Shown in pieces: positions 50,685 through 58,263 of a DNA stretch of 64,000 nucleotides. Origin of the DNA: Rhodoferax ferrireducens (GTDB lineage Bacteria > Pseudomonadota > Gammaproteobacteria > Burkholderiales > Burkholderiaceae_C). The stretch covers positions 62,001 to 126,000 of the forward strand of contig NZ_QEII01000312.1 in NCBI RefSeq assembly GCF_003347515.1, written 5' to 3'. The notes beneath the pieces were generated by a model that saw nothing but the letters and a program-made list of their open reading frames with translations, did no database searches and had not been told where the DNA came from. Made by a program: the position numbers and the translations under genes. The first letter of the stretch is position 1. Each line of letters opens with the position of its first letter.

Positions 50685-52352
50685 TCAATCCACCGTTTGT
50701 CGCACCGCAAGGTGGCGTTCCTGGCGCTGCGCCAGGGTCTTGGCAACATGGCTTTGCGGCGCCGCCTGTCTGGGCAACAGGCCTTTGAGGGCGTGCGGAC
50801 TGGCTCGGGCGCCGCTGGCGATGTAGTCGGCCAGCAGGGTCGCTTGAACGGTCGCGGCAGGCAAGCCACAACCAACGCACAGGTAGTCAAACAGCGCATC
50901 CACCAGCGCCTCGGGCGACAGGCCGCTGGTTTTGCCAGTGCTTTGCCACAACCCGTCGGCAAAACCGAGAAAGGCATAAAACGGCGACATTGCCAGTCCG
51001 CTGGCAGCGGCGAGACCGGCTTGAGCGCCCGTCTCTGTGCGGCGATGTGTGCCCAGCAGCAGCAGCAGCAGGGTGTGCGTAAAGCGACCCGAGTTGGCCA
51101 CCATGTCCCAATAGCGCGAGAAGCGGGTAAAACGCTGCATCGTCGCCGCGTCCACCACGCCGGTCTGCCGCACGGTATAGGGCGGCGCGGGGTCGTACAC
51201 CATGCCGTATGCGACCGTATGGCGCGCAATTGGCGTGCCGCGCAAACGCTTCAAAATGCCGAGCTGGATTTCGTGCGGCTGCAAGGCGTGCAGGCGGTCG
51301 AAGCCAGCGGCAAAGCTTTCCAGCGTTTCGCCAGGCAGGCCAAAAATGAGGTCGGTGTGCAAGTGGGCGTTCGACTCTTGAACAAGCCAGCGCAAGTTGG
51401 CCACGGTCCGCTCGTTGTCCTGTTTGCGCGAGATGCGCTGCTGCACCTCGACATTGAAGCTCTGGATGCCGACCTCAAACTGCAGCACGCCCGGGGGGAA
51501 CTGCGCAATCATGTGTTTGAGGCGGTCGGGCAACTGATCGGGGATGACTTCAAAATGCACGAACAGGTCGCCAGCAGGTTCGGCACTGTCTGGCGCTGGC
51601 AGCCGGTCCAGGAAAAACTGCAGGATGCGCACCGAGGCGTCGATCTTCAAATTGAAGGTGCGGTCCACGAACTTGAAGTTGCGCGCGCCGCGCTGGTACA
51701 GGCCCTGCATCTCGGCGAGGAAGGCGTCCAGCTCAAACGCCCAGGCGGTTTTGTCCAGCGAACTCAGGCAAAACTCACACTTGAACGGGCAGCCGCGCGA
51801 GGCCTCGACATAGAGCAGGCGGTGCGCCAGATCGGCATCGGTGTATTCGGCGTAGGGTAGCGCAATCTCGCTAAGAGGCGGCTGCTCACCGGCGATGACT
51901 TTCATCAGCGGCTGCGGCCCGTGCAGCAAGGCGCGACACAGTTTGGGAAAACTCACATCGCCCCAGCCGGTGATGACGTGGTCGGCCAATCGCACGATGT
52001 CTTGCTCGTCCACCTCATGACTGACTTCGGGGCCGCCCAGCACGACTTTGATTCCGGGTCGTTGGGTTTTCAGCAAACGCAGCACCTCGCAGGTCTGCGT
52101 GACGTTCCAGATGTACACGCCGAAGCCGATGATTTGCACCGCGCCGGGTGCCGGCTCGCCCAGCGTCAGCAGCAACTCGTCCACCACGTCCTGCGCCTTG
52201 CGCGCAATCGTGAACTCGCGCAAGGCGGTTTGCGGCTTCAAGTCGCCCATATTCGCCAGCAGGTAGCGCAGACCCAGGGAGGCGTGGATGTATTTGGCGT
52301 TGAGCGTGGCCAGGAGGATCGAGGGGGAGTTGAGAACTTGAAGGGAAGCCAT
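50685..52352 (-). CDS. B12-binding radical SAM protein (DUF4080 type)
   Basis: 555 residues. A B12-binding-like N-terminal domain (ILLATLNAKYIHASLGLRYLLANM; VLGGPEVSHEVDE) precedes the radical SAM barrel with the 4Fe-4S motif CPFKCEFCL, then DRTFNLKIDASVRILQFFL and HTDLIFGLPGETLESF, followed by a ~130-residue C-terminal DUF4080-like part. The family is abundant, but its reaction is mostly unknown; methylation or rearrangement of an unactivated carbon is the usual guess. Single gene. Confidence 0.9.
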   Translation of the reverse strand: MASLQVLNSPSILLATLNAKYIHASLGLRYLLANMGDLKPQTALREFTIARKAQDVVDELLLTLGEPAPGAVQIIGFGVYIWNVTQTCEVLRLLKTQRPGIKVVLGGPEVSHEVDEQDIVRLADHVITGWGDVSFPKLCRALLHGPQPLMKVIAGEQPPLSEIALPYAEYTDADLAHRLLYVEASRGCPFKCEFCLSSLDKTAWAFELDAFLAEMQGLYQRGARNFKFVDRTFNLKIDASVRILQFFLDRLPAPDSAEPAGDLFVHFEVIPDQLPDRLKHMIAQFPPGVLQFEVGIQSFNVEVQQRISRKQDNERTVANLRWLVQESNAHLHTDLIFGLPGETLESFAAGFDRLHALQPHEIQLGILKRLRGTPIARHTVAYGMVYDPAPPYTVRQTGVVDAATMQRFTRFSRYWDMVANSGRFTHTLLLLLLGTHRRTETGAQAGLAAASGLAMSPFYAFLGFADGLWQSTGKTSGLSPEALVDALFDYLCVGCGLPAATVQATLLADYIASGARASPHALKGLLPRQAAPQSHVAKTLAQRQERHLAVRQTVD

Positions 52353-52389
52353 GCCGGCATTATCAACATTCAGGCAAGATAAACACCTA

Positions 52390-52470
52390 ACAAGTTGGCA
52401 AACAAGTTGGCAAAATTCGACAAAACAATAATCAAATCAACTATTTACAAGCGTAAAAATGTTGGCAAAA
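52390..52470. promoter_or_regulatory. Direct repeats GTTGGCAAA upstream of the Fic gene
   Basis: ACAAGTTGGCAA occurs at 52390-52401 and again at 52402-52413 (12 bp period), and GTTGGCAAA recurs at 52461-52469 next to the start codon. The AT-rich stretch is likely the promoter and operator; the Fic protein's C-terminal winged-helix-like part could bind it. Confidence 0.5.
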
Positions 52471-52477
52471 TACTTGC

Positions 52478-53671
52478 ATGTACACGCACGCCCACCAGTT
52501 TGAGCCCCTGATGCCCTCCGATGCGCGCATCGAGCCGCTGTTAGCCAAGGCACATGACCTTTCAAGATTCGCCACGACATTGGCAGGCACCCGCGTGCCG
52601 CCTGAACTGCGCAGCCTGCTGCGCAGCATGAACTCGTATTACACCAACCGCATTGAAGGCCAGCACACCCGGCCGCATGAAATCGACCAGGCCTTACGGC
52701 AAGACTTCTCCAAAGACGCCATGCTGGCCGCCAAACAGCGATTGGCCGTGGCACATATCGAAGCCGAGCAAGCGCTGGAGCAGCGCTACAGCGGACCCGA
52801 CGGCGCGCGCGCCCTGTACACCGTTGAGGCCGTGCAGGACATGCACCAGGAACTGTTTGGCCGCTTGCCCCCGGCAGACTTGCTCACGTCAGAAAACGAA
52901 CCCATCGCGCCGGGTCAGTTGCGCACACGGGAGGTCAAGGTGGGTCAGCACGTGGCGCCAGCCTGTGCCAGCGTGCCCCAATTCCTGGCGCGCTGGGCCA
53001 GCTTCTATGGCAATGTGCGACGCGGCGAGGCGGCGCTGGTGGCCATGGCCGCAGCGCACCAGCGCATGGGCTGGATTCACCCCTTCATTGACGGCAACGG
53101 GCGGGTCATGCGCCTGCATACCCACACGCTGCTCAGCGCCCTGGGCTACACCGGCGGGCTATGGTCGCCGCTGCGCGGATTCGCGCGAAGCACGGAGCGC
53201 TACTACGCGCTGTTGGCCGATGCCGATAGCCTGCGCCGGGGCGATCTGGATGGGCGAGGCAATTTGAGCGAACAGGCGCTCATTGCCTGGATCGACTATG
53301 TGCTGGACATCTGCCTGGATCAGGTCACGTTCATGTCGGGCATGCTGGACTTTGAGACCATGAAGGCGCGCATTGAGGCCTGCCTCGTATTTGAGGCCAC
53401 GGTGGTTAAGCAGGGTGTGCGTCAGGAGTCGCTGCGTGGGCTGCATTACCTTTTTCTCAGCGGCGAGGACATGGCCCGGGGCGATTTCAAATCCATGCTG
53501 GGCGTGAGCGACCGCGGTGCCACCGACGCCTTGGGGGCGCTGGTCAAGCGCGGCTTGCTCAAGTCCGATTCGCCGCAGGGCAAGGTTCGGTTTGGGCTAC
53601 CTCAGCATGCCTTGCGCTTTCTATTTCCGCGACTGTGGCCGGAGGCTGAGGCCGACGCGGCCACACTTTGA
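52478..53671 (+). CDS. Fic-domain AMP-transferase family protein (class II)
   Basis: 397 residues. Core motif HPFIDGNGR at residues 201-209 (family HPFx(D/E)GNGR), which binds the phosphates and catalyses nucleotide transfer to a target Ser, Thr or Tyr. An N-terminal inhibitory helix is seen at TNRIEG (56-61; pattern [S/T]xxxE[G/N]), so the resting enzyme should be self-inhibited. A C-terminal ~100-residue winged-helix part (DFKSMLGVSDRGATDALGALVKRGLLK) suggests DNA binding and self-regulation. The target protein is unknown. Confidence 0.93.
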   Translation: MYTHAHQFEPLMPSDARIEPLLAKAHDLSRFATTLAGTRVPPELRSLLRSMNSYYTNRIEGQHTRPHEIDQALRQDFSKDAMLAAKQRLAVAHIEAEQALEQRYSGPDGARALYTVEAVQDMHQELFGRLPPADLLTSENEPIAPGQLRTREVKVGQHVAPACASVPQFLARWASFYGNVRRGEAALVAMAAAHQRMGWIHPFIDGNGRVMRLHTHTLLSALGYTGGLWSPLRGFARSTERYYALLADADSLRRGDLDGRGNLSEQALIAWIDYVLDICLDQVTFMSGMLDFETMKARIEACLVFEATVVKQGVRQESLRGLHYLFLSGEDMARGDFKSMLGVSDRGATDALGALVKRGLLKSDSPQGKVRFGLPQHALRFLFPRLWPEAEADAATL

Positions 53672-53740
53672 GCGACGTCATCCAGCCTTCATTTACAGTG
53701 AATTACTTCGCTGCACCAACTCTCCCCCCAATATAAAAAC

Positions 53741-54091
53741 ATGCCCACGTCAGACTCCACCATGACCCCAGAGCAACAACAGGCGTATGACACGGCATTG
53801 GAGAGAATCGAAACCTATCGTGTCCCGCAGAGTGCATATCTCGACTTGAAGGGACTTGGTTTGACACGCTTGCCGCCGCAGATCGTTGAACTCACGACGC
53901 TCAAGATGCTTGACCTATCCGAAAACCAACTGAGCAACCTGCCGCCACAAATCGGCCAGCTCACAGCTCTGACTCATCTTTACCCTCCTTGCCCTCTCAT
54001 AATTCCAGCAGACAGCTTCATGTTGGGCAAGGTGGTCAAAATCCTCAAAGTACTGGACCCTACCGCGCAGGGGCGAAAATGGGCGGCATGA
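53741..54091 (+). pseudogene. Truncated leucine-rich-repeat protein
   Basis: 116 codons. Residues ~35-85 hold about two LRR units (LDLKGLGLTRLPPQIVELTTLKMLDLSENQLSNLPPQIGQLTAL), after which the repeat breaks at about codon 80 and the tail (YPPCPLIIPADSFML...) does not look like LRR. Bacterial LRR proteins have many more repeats, so this is likely a truncated gene. It overlaps the alaX start by 13 bp. Confidence 0.55.
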
Positions 54092-54855
54092 CACAAGACA
54101 TCTTTCGCGCCGACGCTTATCTGCTTGAGTGCTCCGCCACGATCACCGCTATCACGCCGCAGGGCATTGTGCTGGACCGCACCGTGTTTTATCCGCTGGG
54201 CGGCGGCCAGGCCGGTGACGCGGGCGTGCTGGTGCTGGCCGACGGCGGCGAGATTGCAATCGTGGACACCCGCAAGGGCAAGACCGAAGATGGCCAATCC
54301 AATGATGAAATAGCCCACTTGCCCCCGTCGGAATTGCTCAACCAGCTACTAAATAAAGAGCAAACAGACGCTATCAGGCTGGCGGTAGGCGACACCGTGA
54401 CGGCCCGCATCGACTGGGCCCGCCGGCATCGCCTGATGCGTTTTCACACCGCCACGCATCTGTTGTGCCACCTGGTGCCGCAGCTGGTGAACGGCTGCTC
54501 GATCACACCCGACTATGCGCGCCTTGACTTCAACATGACCGATGCGCTGGACAAGGAGTTGCTCAACGCTGGCCTGGCCCGGCTCGTGGCCGCGGCCCAT
54601 CCCATCTCGGTCGGCGCGATTTCCGACCAGGAACTGGACGCAAACCCGGCGCTGGTGAAAAGCATGTCGGTACAACCGCCGCGCGGCAGCGGCCAGATTC
54701 GCACGATTCGGATTGGCACGGAAGTGATGATCGACTTCCAGCCTTGCGGCGGCACGCATGTGGCCAACACCGCAGAGATCGGCCCGGTCGTCGTCACCAA
54801 GATCGAAAAGAAATCCGCCAGCACCCGCCGCGTGGTGCTGGGTTTTGCGCCATGA
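54079..54855 (+). CDS. AlaX-type alanyl-tRNA editing protein
   Basis: 258 residues from ATG 54079 (AGGGG upstream; ATG 54088 is the alternative). The editing domain's zinc motifs are present: HTATH in MRFHTATHLLCHLV and CGGTH in FQPCGGTHVANTAEIG, with the AlaRS-editing start FYPLGGGQAGDAGVLVLADG. It deacylates mischarged Ser-tRNA(Ala) or Gly-tRNA(Ala). A stretch around residues 75-100 (NDEIAHLPPSELLNQLLNKEQTDAIRL) seems longer than usual and might hold an inserted short element; this is a weak impression. Confidence 0.9.
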   Translation: MGGMTQDIFRADAYLLECSATITAITPQGIVLDRTVFYPLGGGQAGDAGVLVLADGGEIAIVDTRKGKTEDGQSNDEIAHLPPSELLNQLLNKEQTDAIRLAVGDTVTARIDWARRHRLMRFHTATHLLCHLVPQLVNGCSITPDYARLDFNMTDALDKELLNAGLARLVAAAHPISVGAISDQELDANPALVKSMSVQPPRGSGQIRTIRIGTEVMIDFQPCGGTHVANTAEIGPVVVTKIEKKSASTRRVVLGFAP

Positions 54856-55190
54856 GCCGCGGCCAGGTCAGAAACGCCACCGGCGACGCCTTCTTTGTCT
54901 GGGAGGGCGACGTGCTGGTGGTCAACATCCTGGGCAAGCCCAGCGCCGCCAAGGACGCGATTGGCAAGCCCAAGGGCACGCAACTCAAGGTCAGCGTAAC
55001 CGCCGCACCAGTGGCCGGCAAGGCGACCGACCACATGCTGCGCTTTCTGGCGCCGCAGTTTGGCGTGTCCGTGGCCGACATCGAGGTGGTGTTCGGACGC
55101 GAGAACGTGAACAAGCAGCTGCGCATCAAGTCGCCCAAAAAACTGCCCGCCGTGTTTGCCCAGGCCTCCCTCTTGCCGGATGAGAACTGA
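54852..55190 (+). CDS. DUF167 (YggU) family protein
   Basis: 112 residues from ATG 54852, overlapping the alaX stop by 4 bp. LKVSVTAAPVAGKATDHMLRFLAPQFGVSVADIEVVFGRENVNKQLRI is the DUF167 signature, a small alpha/beta fold of unknown function. It is slightly longer at the N-terminus than E. coli YggU, with GDVLVVNILGKPSAAKDAI replacing the usual start. Confidence 0.9.
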   Translation: MSRGQVRNATGDAFFVWEGDVLVVNILGKPSAAKDAIGKPKGTQLKVSVTAAPVAGKATDHMLRFLAPQFGVSVADIEVVFGRENVNKQLRIKSPKKLPAVFAQASLLPDEN

Positions 55191-55244
55191 CAGCACGCCC
55201 CTCGACCGAGGAACTTTGCTCAGCAGCCCCACTCCCACATTGCG

Positions 55245-57410
55245 ATGACTTCCGCCAAATTCCCCCTCCGCCTTTTTTTCACTACTGTTTTTATAGCTGC
55301 TTGCGCACTAGCGACGGGGGCTAGAGCCCAGAACAGCTCTAAACCCATGGTGACCACGCCCCAGGTGCGCGCCGAGCTGCTGGCGCACGCGCCGGACGGC
55401 GCCGACCCGGGCAAGACTGTGTGGGTCGGTCTGCAGCTCACGCACCAGCCCGAATGGCACACCTACTGGAAGAATTCGGGCGATTCCGGCCTGCCCACCA
55501 CGCTGCAGTGGACGCTGCCACCCGGCGTGACGGCGGGCGAGATTGCCTGGCCGCTGCCGAAAAAGATCCCAATCGGCAATCTGGCCAACTATGGCTACGA
55601 GGGCACGGTGCTGCTGCCGGTGCCGCTGACCATAGGCAAGGACTTCAAGCCCTCGCTGCTGAACAGCGACATCGAGATCAAGCTCAAAGCCAGCTGGCTG
55701 GTGTGCCGAAAAGAATGCATTCCCGAGGATGGTGAATTTGCCCTGCGTCTGCCAGTGCGCGGCTCCACCGCGCTCAACGGCGCCGACTTTGACAAGAGCT
55801 TCAAGGCACAGCCCACACCACTGGCTGGCGACAGCCAGGTGGCAGTCGAGGGCAAAACGCTCAAGGTCTCGGTAGCCGGGTTGCCGTCGGCGCTGCAGGG
55901 CAAGACACTGGAGTTCTTCCCGGAAACGCCGGAAGTGATCGAGACGGCGGCCCCATGGACACAAAACTGGCAGGGCGCGGTGTGGACCGCCAACGTGCCC
56001 TTGTCCGATCACCGCAGTCAAAGCCCCGCGCTGATGCCGGTGGTGCTGGCGGCGGATGTCAACGGCCTGCACCAGGGCTTTGTGGCCCAGGCCAAGGTCG
56101 TGGGCAACTGGCCGCCAATGGCCACCGCCCAGGGTGTGTCGCCCGAACTGGCGGCGGCGCTCCAGGCCAATATCGGCACAGGGGCGCCCCCCGTCAGCCC
56201 CGCCGCCTCGCTGGGTTTGTGGGCGGCCGTGCTCGGCGCCCTGCTGGGCGGCCTCCTGCTCAACCTTATGCCCTGCGTGTTCCCGGTGCTGGCCATCAAG
56301 GTCATGGGCTTTGCCCAGCATGCGCGGGACCGGCGCGGCCACCGCATCAGCGGCCTGGCCTATGCCACGGGCGTGGTGCTGTCCTTTCTGGCGCTCGGTG
56401 CGCTGATGCTGGGCCTGCGCAGCGCCGGCGAGCAGCTGGGCTGGGGTTTCCAGCTGCAGTCGCCGGCCGTGGTGGCGGCGCTGGCGGTGTTGTTCACGGT
56501 GTTGGGGCTGAACCTGGCCGGCCTGTTTGAATTTGGCCGGTTTTTGCCGAGTCGCATGGCCGCGCACCAGGCCAAGAGCCCGTCCGTCAACGCGTTTTTG
56601 TCGGGCGTGCTGGCGGTCGCAATTGCCTCGCCCTGCACCGCGCCGTTCATGGGCGCCTCGCTCGGGCTGGCGCTGGGTCTGCCGGCGCTACAGGCTCTGC
56701 TGATTTTTGCCAGCATTGGCGCTGGCATGGCCCTGCCCTATCTGGCGGCCAGCCTGATCCCGGCCGTGGCCCGGCTATTGCCGCGTCCCGGCGCGTGGAT
56801 GGACACTTTCCGCCGCGCCATGGCGTTTCCGATGTTTGCCACCGTCGTCTGGCTGGTGTGGGTGTTGGGCCAGCAAAGCGGCATCGACGGCGCCGGCGCC
56901 CTGCTGGCGCTGCTGGTGGCCCTGAGTGGCGTGATCTGGGCGCTCACCCTCAAGGGCCGCAGCCGGCTCATCATTGCTACTGTTTCAATAGCTGTGTTCG
57001 CCCTGTTGACGGGGGCTATCGGCCAAAATATCTTCAAACTCATGGAGATCAGGACAGCGGCGGCCAGTGATCAGCGCTGGCAAGCCTGGGCGCCGGGCCG
57101 GGTCGAAAGCGTGCTGGCCACCGGTGCGCCGGTGTTCGTCGACTTCACCGCCGCTTGGTGCGTGACCTGCCAGTACAACAAGAAAACCACGCTCGCCGAT
57201 GCGGCGGTGCTGGCCGATCTGGATGCCAAGAAAGTCACCCTGCTGCGTGCCGACTGGACCCGGCGCGACCCGGCCATCACCGCGGCGCTTGGCGCACTGG
57301 GGCGCAACGGCGTGCCGGTGTATGTGCTGTACAAGGCCGGCAGCGCACCGGTGGTGCTGTCTGAAATCCTGAGCGTGCAGGAAGTGCGCTCGGCCATCGC
57401 CAGTCTCTAG
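55245..57410 (+). CDS. dsbD: DsbD/ScsB-like protein-disulfide reductase
   Basis: 721 residues. A signal peptide (~1-28, LFFTTVFIAACALATGARAQN) precedes a periplasmic domain (~30-300), a CcdA-like membrane region of about eight helices (~310-590) with redox Cys in LMPCVFPVL and ASPCTAPFMG, and a C-terminal thioredoxin domain with CVTC (WCVTCQYNK). It moves electrons from cytoplasmic thioredoxin to periplasmic targets. The N-terminal domain is of the larger ScsB type. Both the signal peptide and membrane segment ~575-592 coincide with copies of a dispersed repeat. Follows DUF167 by 54 bp. Confidence 0.9.
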   Translation: MTSAKFPLRLFFTTVFIAACALATGARAQNSSKPMVTTPQVRAELLAHAPDGADPGKTVWVGLQLTHQPEWHTYWKNSGDSGLPTTLQWTLPPGVTAGEIAWPLPKKIPIGNLANYGYEGTVLLPVPLTIGKDFKPSLLNSDIEIKLKASWLVCRKECIPEDGEFALRLPVRGSTALNGADFDKSFKAQPTPLAGDSQVAVEGKTLKVSVAGLPSALQGKTLEFFPETPEVIETAAPWTQNWQGAVWTANVPLSDHRSQSPALMPVVLAADVNGLHQGFVAQAKVVGNWPPMATAQGVSPELAAALQANIGTGAPPVSPAASLGLWAAVLGALLGGLLLNLMPCVFPVLAIKVMGFAQHARDRRGHRISGLAYATGVVLSFLALGALMLGLRSAGEQLGWGFQLQSPAVVAALAVLFTVLGLNLAGLFEFGRFLPSRMAAHQAKSPSVNAFLSGVLAVAIASPCTAPFMGASLGLALGLPALQALLIFASIGAGMALPYLAASLIPAVARLLPRPGAWMDTFRRAMAFPMFATVVWLVWVLGQQSGIDGAGALLALLVALSGVIWALTLKGRSRLIIATVSIAVFALLTGAIGQNIFKLMEIRTAAASDQRWQAWAPGRVESVLATGAPVFVDFTAAWCVTCQYNKKTTLADAAVLADLDAKKVTLLRADWTRRDPAITAALGALGRNGVPVYVLYKAGSAPVVLSEILSVQEVRSAIASL
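55281..55335 (+). repeat. Dispersed repeat, copy B (inside dsbD signal peptide)
   Basis: CACTACTGTTTTTATAGCTG CTTGCGC, 11-base spacer, GGGCTAGAGCC. The core at 55293-55329 keeps the same spacing as copies A and C. Read in the dsbD frame it gives the hydrophobic core of the signal peptide. Confidence 0.65.
56976..57028 (+). repeat. Dispersed repeat, copy C (inside a dsbD membrane segment)
   Basis: GCTACTGTTTCAATAGCTG TGTTCGC, 11-base spacer, GGGCTATCGGCC. It lies in the same reading frame as copy B (VSIAVFALLTGAIGQN against VFIAACALATGARAQN) and forms the last membrane segment before the thioredoxin domain. Confidence 0.65.
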
Positions 57411-57419
57411 CACCCCAAC

Positions 57420-57437
57420 CCCCAGGAGTCCCTGGGG
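57420..57437. terminator. Small hairpin between convergent dsbD and gntR
   Basis: CCCCAGG-AGTC-CCTGGGG, a 7-bp stem, in the 39-bp gap between the two convergent genes. No T-run is present on either strand; it may still slow transcription from both sides. Confidence 0.35.
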
Positions 57438-57449
57438 ACCTTGTCGTCG

Positions 57450-58148
57450 TCAGGGCTGAATGACGGCTGCGACTCGGTTGCGCGCCTTCAGGTTGTTCAC
57501 ATAGTTGTCGCGCGTGCCGATCACGTGTTCACGCATGAGGACATCGAAGGCGGCAAAGTCACCGGCGTCAAACAGCGCCAGCAGGCGCTTGTGCTGCTCC
57601 AGACCGCGCGGATGCAGCACATCGGCCGGCGCCGACAGGTGCGTGCGCAGGGCCGCAATCTTGGCCCCGGCCGTCGCATAAGCGGCCTGCATATAGGGGT
57701 TGCCGCAGTGGTCGACAAAGGCCTCGTGCAGGCGCGTGTCGGCACGGCTGTAGCGCACGGCGTCCTTCTCCTGGCAGGCGACTTCCATGTCGGCGATTGC
57801 TGACGCCATGGTCGCGAGGGTGGCCGCGCGGTCGTGTCGCCAGGCCAGCTCGGCCGAACGCGGCTCGATCACGCAACGAAATTCGCACAGCGCCGCGATG
57901 TCGGCCTCGCTGGCGTCAAAGACATAGCTGCCGCGCTGCGGCCGCACATTGACCAAGCCCAGTGACTGCAGCTGGTTCAGGGCCTCGCGCACCGGCGTGC
58001 GGCTGACGCCGAAGGACGCGGCCAGCGTTTCCTCCGGAATCATCGCGCCCAGCGCGAACTGGCCATCAATGATGGCTTCGCGCAATCGCTGCGCCACGAT
58101 GGTGGCGAGCGACTTCGGCGTTTCGATTTTGAAATTAAGTGCGGGCAA
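57450..58148 (-). CDS. GntR-family regulator, FCD type
   Basis: 232 residues. The winged HTH (LREAIIDGQFALGAMIPEETLAASFGVSRTPVREALNQLQSLGLVNVRPQRGSYV) is followed by a helical FCD effector domain with metal-type His/Asp residues (VDHCGNPYMQ, LFDAGDFAAFDVLMREH). Starts at ATG 58146-58148. It is divergent from the glycolate-oxidase-like/TRAP operon and probably represses it until the hydroxy-acid substrate binds. Confidence 0.92.
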   Translation of the reverse strand: MPALNFKIETPKSLATIVAQRLREAIIDGQFALGAMIPEETLAASFGVSRTPVREALNQLQSLGLVNVRPQRGSYVFDASEADIAALCEFRCVIEPRSAELAWRHDRAATLATMASAIADMEVACQEKDAVRYSRADTRLHEAFVDHCGNPYMQAAYATAGAKIAALRTHLSAPADVLHPRGLEQHKRLLALFDAGDFAAFDVLMREHVIGTRDNYVNNLKARNRVAAVIQP

Positions 58149-58228
58149 AGCGCGTTTCTCCTACGGGCAATTGGAACACGTGCTCCCTGCGGCGCGCGCA
58201 ATGGGTTCACTCAGGGATTTCACCTATA

Positions 58229-58244
58229 TACCTTAGTACCTTAC
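58229..58244. promoter_or_regulatory. Tandem 8-bp repeat, candidate GntR operator
   Basis: TACCTTAG-TACCTTAC in the 115-bp divergent gap, about 20 bp before the ATG at 58264, inside the AT-rich stretch TATATACC...TACATACAAGAC. FCD-type GntR regulators usually bind short interrupted repeats of this kind in their divergent gap. Confidence 0.45.
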
Positions 58245-58263
58245 ATACAAGACAATCATAACC

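Noticed and set aside
52459..52477. Sigma54-type match TTGGCAAAATACTTGCAT before fic
   Set aside because: Spacing is exact, but the -12 element touches the ATG, so transcription would start inside the gene. Treated as a possible chance match in an AT-rich repeat region and mentioned only in a finding.
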